Positions 60,616 through 64,000 of a stretch of DNA of 64,000 nucleotides are shown here, one piece after another. The translations under genes and the position numbers were made by a program. The stretch's first letter is position 1. Each line of letters begins with the position of its first letter. The notes under the pieces are model-generated. The model saw only the letters and a list, made by a program, of their open reading frames with translations, made no database searches and was not told the DNA's origin. Source of the stretch: Dillenia suffruticosa. Lineage: Eukaryota > Streptophyta > Magnoliopsida > Dilleniales > Dilleniaceae. The stretch is taken from contig JAVTVX010000013.1 of NCBI GenBank assembly GCA_033439265.1, forward strand, positions 8,086,501 to 8,150,500. The letters run 5' to 3'.

Positions 60616-61041
60616 TGAAGAAAATATGAGAAATATAATGGAAAATTTTCTTTTGTGTTGCTCTATACATCGTGTTATGATTACGACTGTATATATATAG
60701 ATTTTCAGAATTTTTAAAATAGAAACATATATGTTTATTTACAGTAATTTAGTAAAAATTTTCGATGAAAATTAAAGTTGACTAAAAACATATTACGGAA
60801 GGAATTTGACTGATTTCTTGATTCTTGCTATATCTTTTTTATTCTTTCCATTCCGATGGTGTTGATTATCAACTCTAGTATTCATGTTTTCATTTTGTTG
60901 GTGCTGAATGTCAACTTTATGATTTTTGTCATTTTCTTTTTTATTCTTTCCATTGTGATGATACTATTCTCAACTCCATTATTTTCGCTATCTTCCATTT
61001 TATTCTTTCTAATACAAGGATGTAAATTGTCAACTCTATCA
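60616..61041 (-). repeat. LTR of copia E (426 bp)
   Basis: Minus strand TGATAGAGTTGACA to TTTTCTTCA. Bounded on one side by a purine tract (GGTTGAGGGGGGAG) and on the other by the primer site, so both of its edges are set by sequence. Contains internal near-repeats of TTCTTTCCATT and TCAACTCTA. No second copy is in the window. Confidence 0.82.
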
Positions 61042-61329
61042 CTCCCCCCTCAACCTGGGAAGAGAAAACTGATAGATTATTAGCTTGGAACACAATTGAG
61101 TAAACTGCTATTTGGATAAAGGTTTGGTACGAATATCTGCAAGTTGACTAGAGCTGAGAACAAACGAGTAAAAAGTGTATCAATGGCAACTTTTTCCTAG
61201 ACAAAGTGGTAGTCAAGTTTTATACGCTTGTTACGACATGGAAAACTGGATTGATAGACAGGTGAAGAGCACTCGTATTATCACAGAAGAGCTATGGAGA
61301 TTGATGGAGCGAGATGCCAATGTCTTTTA

Positions 61330-62457
61330 AAAGATAGTTAAGCTAAGTTAATTCTGCCATAACATAATTCTGCCATAACATATGTCATGGCACAATACTC
61401 TGCTTCTACAGTAGATCAAGCAACAATTGATTGCTTCTTTGTGGCCCAAGAAATACAATTAGCACTAAGGAATTTACAAAACTATAGTACTACGTTTGGT
61501 GATAGGACAACTTACCCAATCAACATCATAAAAATCCGATAGAGAGAGTGGGCAAGCCAAGAGAAAATGTAAACCACGGTGCTGAGTACCCTTGATATAA
61601 TGTAGGATACGTTTCACCTGTCGAAGATGGGCTAATGTTGGAGCTTGCATAAATTGGCATACATGATTAACAGCATGTGCAATGTCAATTCCTGTAATTG
61701 TAAGATATTGGAGGGCACCAACAATGCTCCTATATGCAGTAGGATCAACAAGTGTATGATCGGTTAGAGTTATGCTCTCTTTGACGGCCATCGGAGTAGA
61801 GATAGATAAAGTTTCTGCCATTGAAGCACGAACTAGAATATCATGAGCATATTTTGACTGTGAAATTACAATTCCACCATAAAAGGGACTGATTTCAATT
61901 TCAAGAAAATAATGTAGAAGGCCAAAATCTTTAACTATGAATTCCATACTAAGATGATCAATAATGTGTAGAAGAAGTGAAGTATGATCTACTGTAAAGA
62001 CAATATCATCAACATAAAGTAAAAGAAAAGCACTTCCTTGTGGACAATGAAGAATAAAAAGAGTATGATCAGCTCTATTGCAAGAAAAACCCATGCGAAG
62101 AAGATGAAGTGTGAATCGATAAACCAGGCATGAGAAGTTTGTTTTAAACCAACAATAGAATGTTTAAGCTGACAAACATAATCCAGATGCTTTAAATCAA
62201 TAAAGCCCGGTGGTTGAGACATGTAGACTGTTTCCTTGAAATGGCTATGAAAAAATGCATTTTTGACATCTAGTTGCCGAATAGGCCATGAGAACATAGC
62301 AGACAATGCAAGAACCAAGCATAATATGGTAGGTTTAAGGATAAGATTGCATGTTTCATCAAAATCAATGCCACGAACTTGAGAAAAACATTTGGCCACT
62401 AACCTGACTTTATAGCATTATATAGAACAATCAGACTTAAATTTCGTCTTAAAAACC
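61330..62457 (-). pseudogene. Copia E reverse transcriptase and RNase H (broken)
   Basis: Minus strand. RT enters at VFKTKFKSD next to El3 (62450), then VRGIDFDETC, RQLDVKNAFFH, YMSQPPGF, then after a shift near 62095 the catalytic LLYVDDIVFT, KDFGLLHYFLEIE, and RNase H from about 61600 with LTITGIDIAHAVNHVCQFM, VKRILHYIKGT and a decayed end (WATKKQSIVA, VEAEYCAM) to about 61340. The YVDD motif is intact. The N-terminal part of RT is missing because El3 inserted there and the rest lies outside the window. Confidence 0.85.
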
Positions 62458-64000
62458 TGTCACGCCCCGAACCGGAATCGTCAACAGCCGCCCGTTGTCC
62501 CTAGATGCCGGCTGTATTTTTACAGAAAATCGGACAGAGTCTCCCCATAAATCGGAGGTTTCCCATGTACAATTTCACCTGTATATGACATTCATCCTAT
62601 AAAAATAAACAATTGGTCATCCCGACCTCTCCAAAATCAACAAATACCACAGCCAACATCTAGAATAACGCAAGGCTATAAAGTTTCTAACAGTCCTAGC
62701 AACAGACCTCTACTGTCATGCCCAACTAGAGCATGAGCAGCCGCCACACCGAACGGACTTAAATTCTACGCATATATAAAATAAATTCCCAAGTTATTTT
62801 TAAATATTTACAAATGCCTCAATGCAACGAAATAATCAACACGAAAGTTTCACGAATAAAAATCCATAATTTATACAGTCATCCCAAAAATTTAGATAAA
62901 TAGAATGGTCAAACTAAAATCTCCAATACATAACAAAATCACCAATCATCGTAGCGGAAGAGATGTAAAATATCCATATCCAAACCCAGTGATATCTCCT
63001 CGATCCAACACTAATCCTGTAGGAAAGAAAGTGAGGGATGAGTATCTATGGGAGGATATTCAGTAAGTGAGGGGATTGACATCATACTATCAATATCTAG
63101 GGTGAACTTGGAGTGTCAAAGTATAACAAAATATCCACAGTGTACAAACCGATCATGTTATTTTAAAATCATATATAATACGCACACATCAGAAAGCAAG
63201 ATATGCATCCAATATTTACATCAATGTCATGAAGAGCCGGCCAATGAAATATTCCCGACAATGGTCTATCTCGACCAAGGACGGCGCATTGGGGGTTTTT
63301 CAAAATGCAAGTATTAAATAATGGCTCTTTACCCCAATGTTGGCCACAAGCTACCCAACTAGCCTGCAAATAATAATAATGTACATATAACTAGTCAGCC
63401 GTGTATGGTGCCCCCGCCTGGTGCTAGACGGAGCCGTACTCAACGTCCTCTCCGATGAGGGTCAACCTGGGGCACCCATACACACGACGATCTAGCGGAT
63501 ACCTCCGGCCGAAACGTATCCGGACACAAGGGGTGCCTCTACCAGATGTCCTTCGTAGCTACGGATCACAATATCATATCAGCCGGGCATGTAGCCCCAT
63601 GCATCCCATCACCAGATCGGCCGGGCATATAGCCCCATGCATAATATCATAACGTCGGCCAGGCATACAGCCCAATGCATAATATCATAAAGTCGGCCGG
63701 GCATACAGCCCAAAACATAATATCATAAAGTCGGCCGGGCATACAGCCCAAATGTGTAAGTAAATCCATTTAAAACCATGTGCCAACGCAGTGGAAGCAT
63801 TAAAACGTATCAATATGTCGAAAATGTGGCATAATATACGTTTATCAAAACTCATGGATGCATATCAATAAAGTCAGCAGTTAAGACACTCCAAAGGTCA
63901 CAAAACATTTCATCAAATATTGGAAAGGTCTAACAATCATACATTTGCAGAAACATGTCATCTAAAAGTATTTTTGAAATATGGTTTTCAATCAATAGCG
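62458..64000 (-). mobile_element. El3: partial gypsy LTR running off the window
   Basis: Starts TGTCACGCCCCGAACCGG, the end of an LTR in minus orientation, inserted in the copia E RT. Same LTR superfamily as El1 and El2: hairpin AACCTCC-type at 62532-62565, TACTCATCCCTC box (rc) near 63035, GGATAC/GTATCC at about 63498-63525 and palindrome CGTAGCTACG at 63554-63563, followed by a 38-bp tandem array. The far end is beyond position 64000, so solo LTR or full element cannot be told. The 5 bp before it are AAACC. Confidence 0.85.
63580..63757. repeat. 38-bp tandem array in the El3 LTR
   Basis: Units start at 63580, 63618, 63656, 63694 and 63732 (last partial), each CGGCCGGGCATACAGCCC plus an ATAATATCATAA-type spacer. 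The units at 63656 and 63694 are nearly identical. Confidence 0.9.

Larger units (their letters stand above)
58007..62457 (-). mobile_element. Ty1/copia element E: two internal parts around one LTR
   Basis: On the minus strand the order is RT-RNase H (62457 to about 61330), polypurine tract, LTR (60616-61041), primer site, gag, knuckle, protease, integrase (to about 58200). A normal element has LTR-gag-PR-IN-RT-RH-LTR, so this is either the end of one copy followed by the start of another sharing an LTR, or a permuted copy. The RT side is cut at 62457 by El3, the integrase side ends near El2. The proteins (TTHMTSD protease region, CDLWGPSP integrase) are a different lineage from C and D. Many stops. 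Confidence 0.8.

Overview
The window is repeat-dense nuclear DNA of a flowering plant. The evidence is long-LTR Ty3/gypsy chromovirus-like elements and Ty1/copia elements primed by initiator tRNA-Met, a CACTA (En/Spm) DNA transposon, AT-rich intergenic sequence, and one small gene with GT-AG introns. I saw no rRNA, tRNA gene, CRISPR array or bacterial operon. Nothing in the sequence fixes the species.

Layout. 1-1336: AT-rich sequence with no gene. 1337-33983: an old copia element (C, + strand) whose 5' LTR is split by a 26-kb CACTA element (1390-27485, TSD TTA, genes on the - strand). The CACTA carries a decayed TNP2-type transposase (18396-22161) and a second, Transposase_24-type gene. An exon of that second gene is cut by a complete gypsy element (El1, 3373-17034, TSD CTCCC). 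The 3' LTR of El1 holds a solo LTR (13049-15804, TSD TATAA). A further solo LTR (23364-25771) lies in the upstream part of the CACTA. Removing the inserts leaves a CACTA of about 10 kb. The nest is therefore copia, then CACTA, then gypsy, then solo LTR.

33984-39102: single-copy-looking sequence with the only convincing host gene, a five-exon - strand gene at 34743-36949 predicted to encode 228 residues of unknown function. 39103-46821: a second copia element (D, - strand, TSD AAATC) of the same lineage as C, with an extra reading frame in its leader. 46822-47692: AT-rich, no gene. 47693-58001: the best-preserved gypsy element (El2, - strand, TSD GAGAA), with equal-length 2490-bp LTRs and a nearly open gag-pol. 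58007-62457: a third, different copia lineage (E, - strand) in the order RT-RNaseH, LTR, gag, integrase, so one LTR sits between two internal halves. 62458-64000: the first part of another gypsy LTR (El3), running off the window.

Themes. (1) El1 and El2 both carry a GT-AG intron at the same codon between gag and protease; removing it fuses the frames exactly. (2) The long gypsy LTRs, though divergent, share a series of short inverted repeats. (3) Most breaks in coding frames are TAG/TGA codons that C-to-T change of CAG, CGA or TGG would explain, as expected of heavily methylated DNA. Relative ages judged by eye: El2 young (LTRs about 2% different where compared), El1 and D older (about 10% or more), C very decayed.
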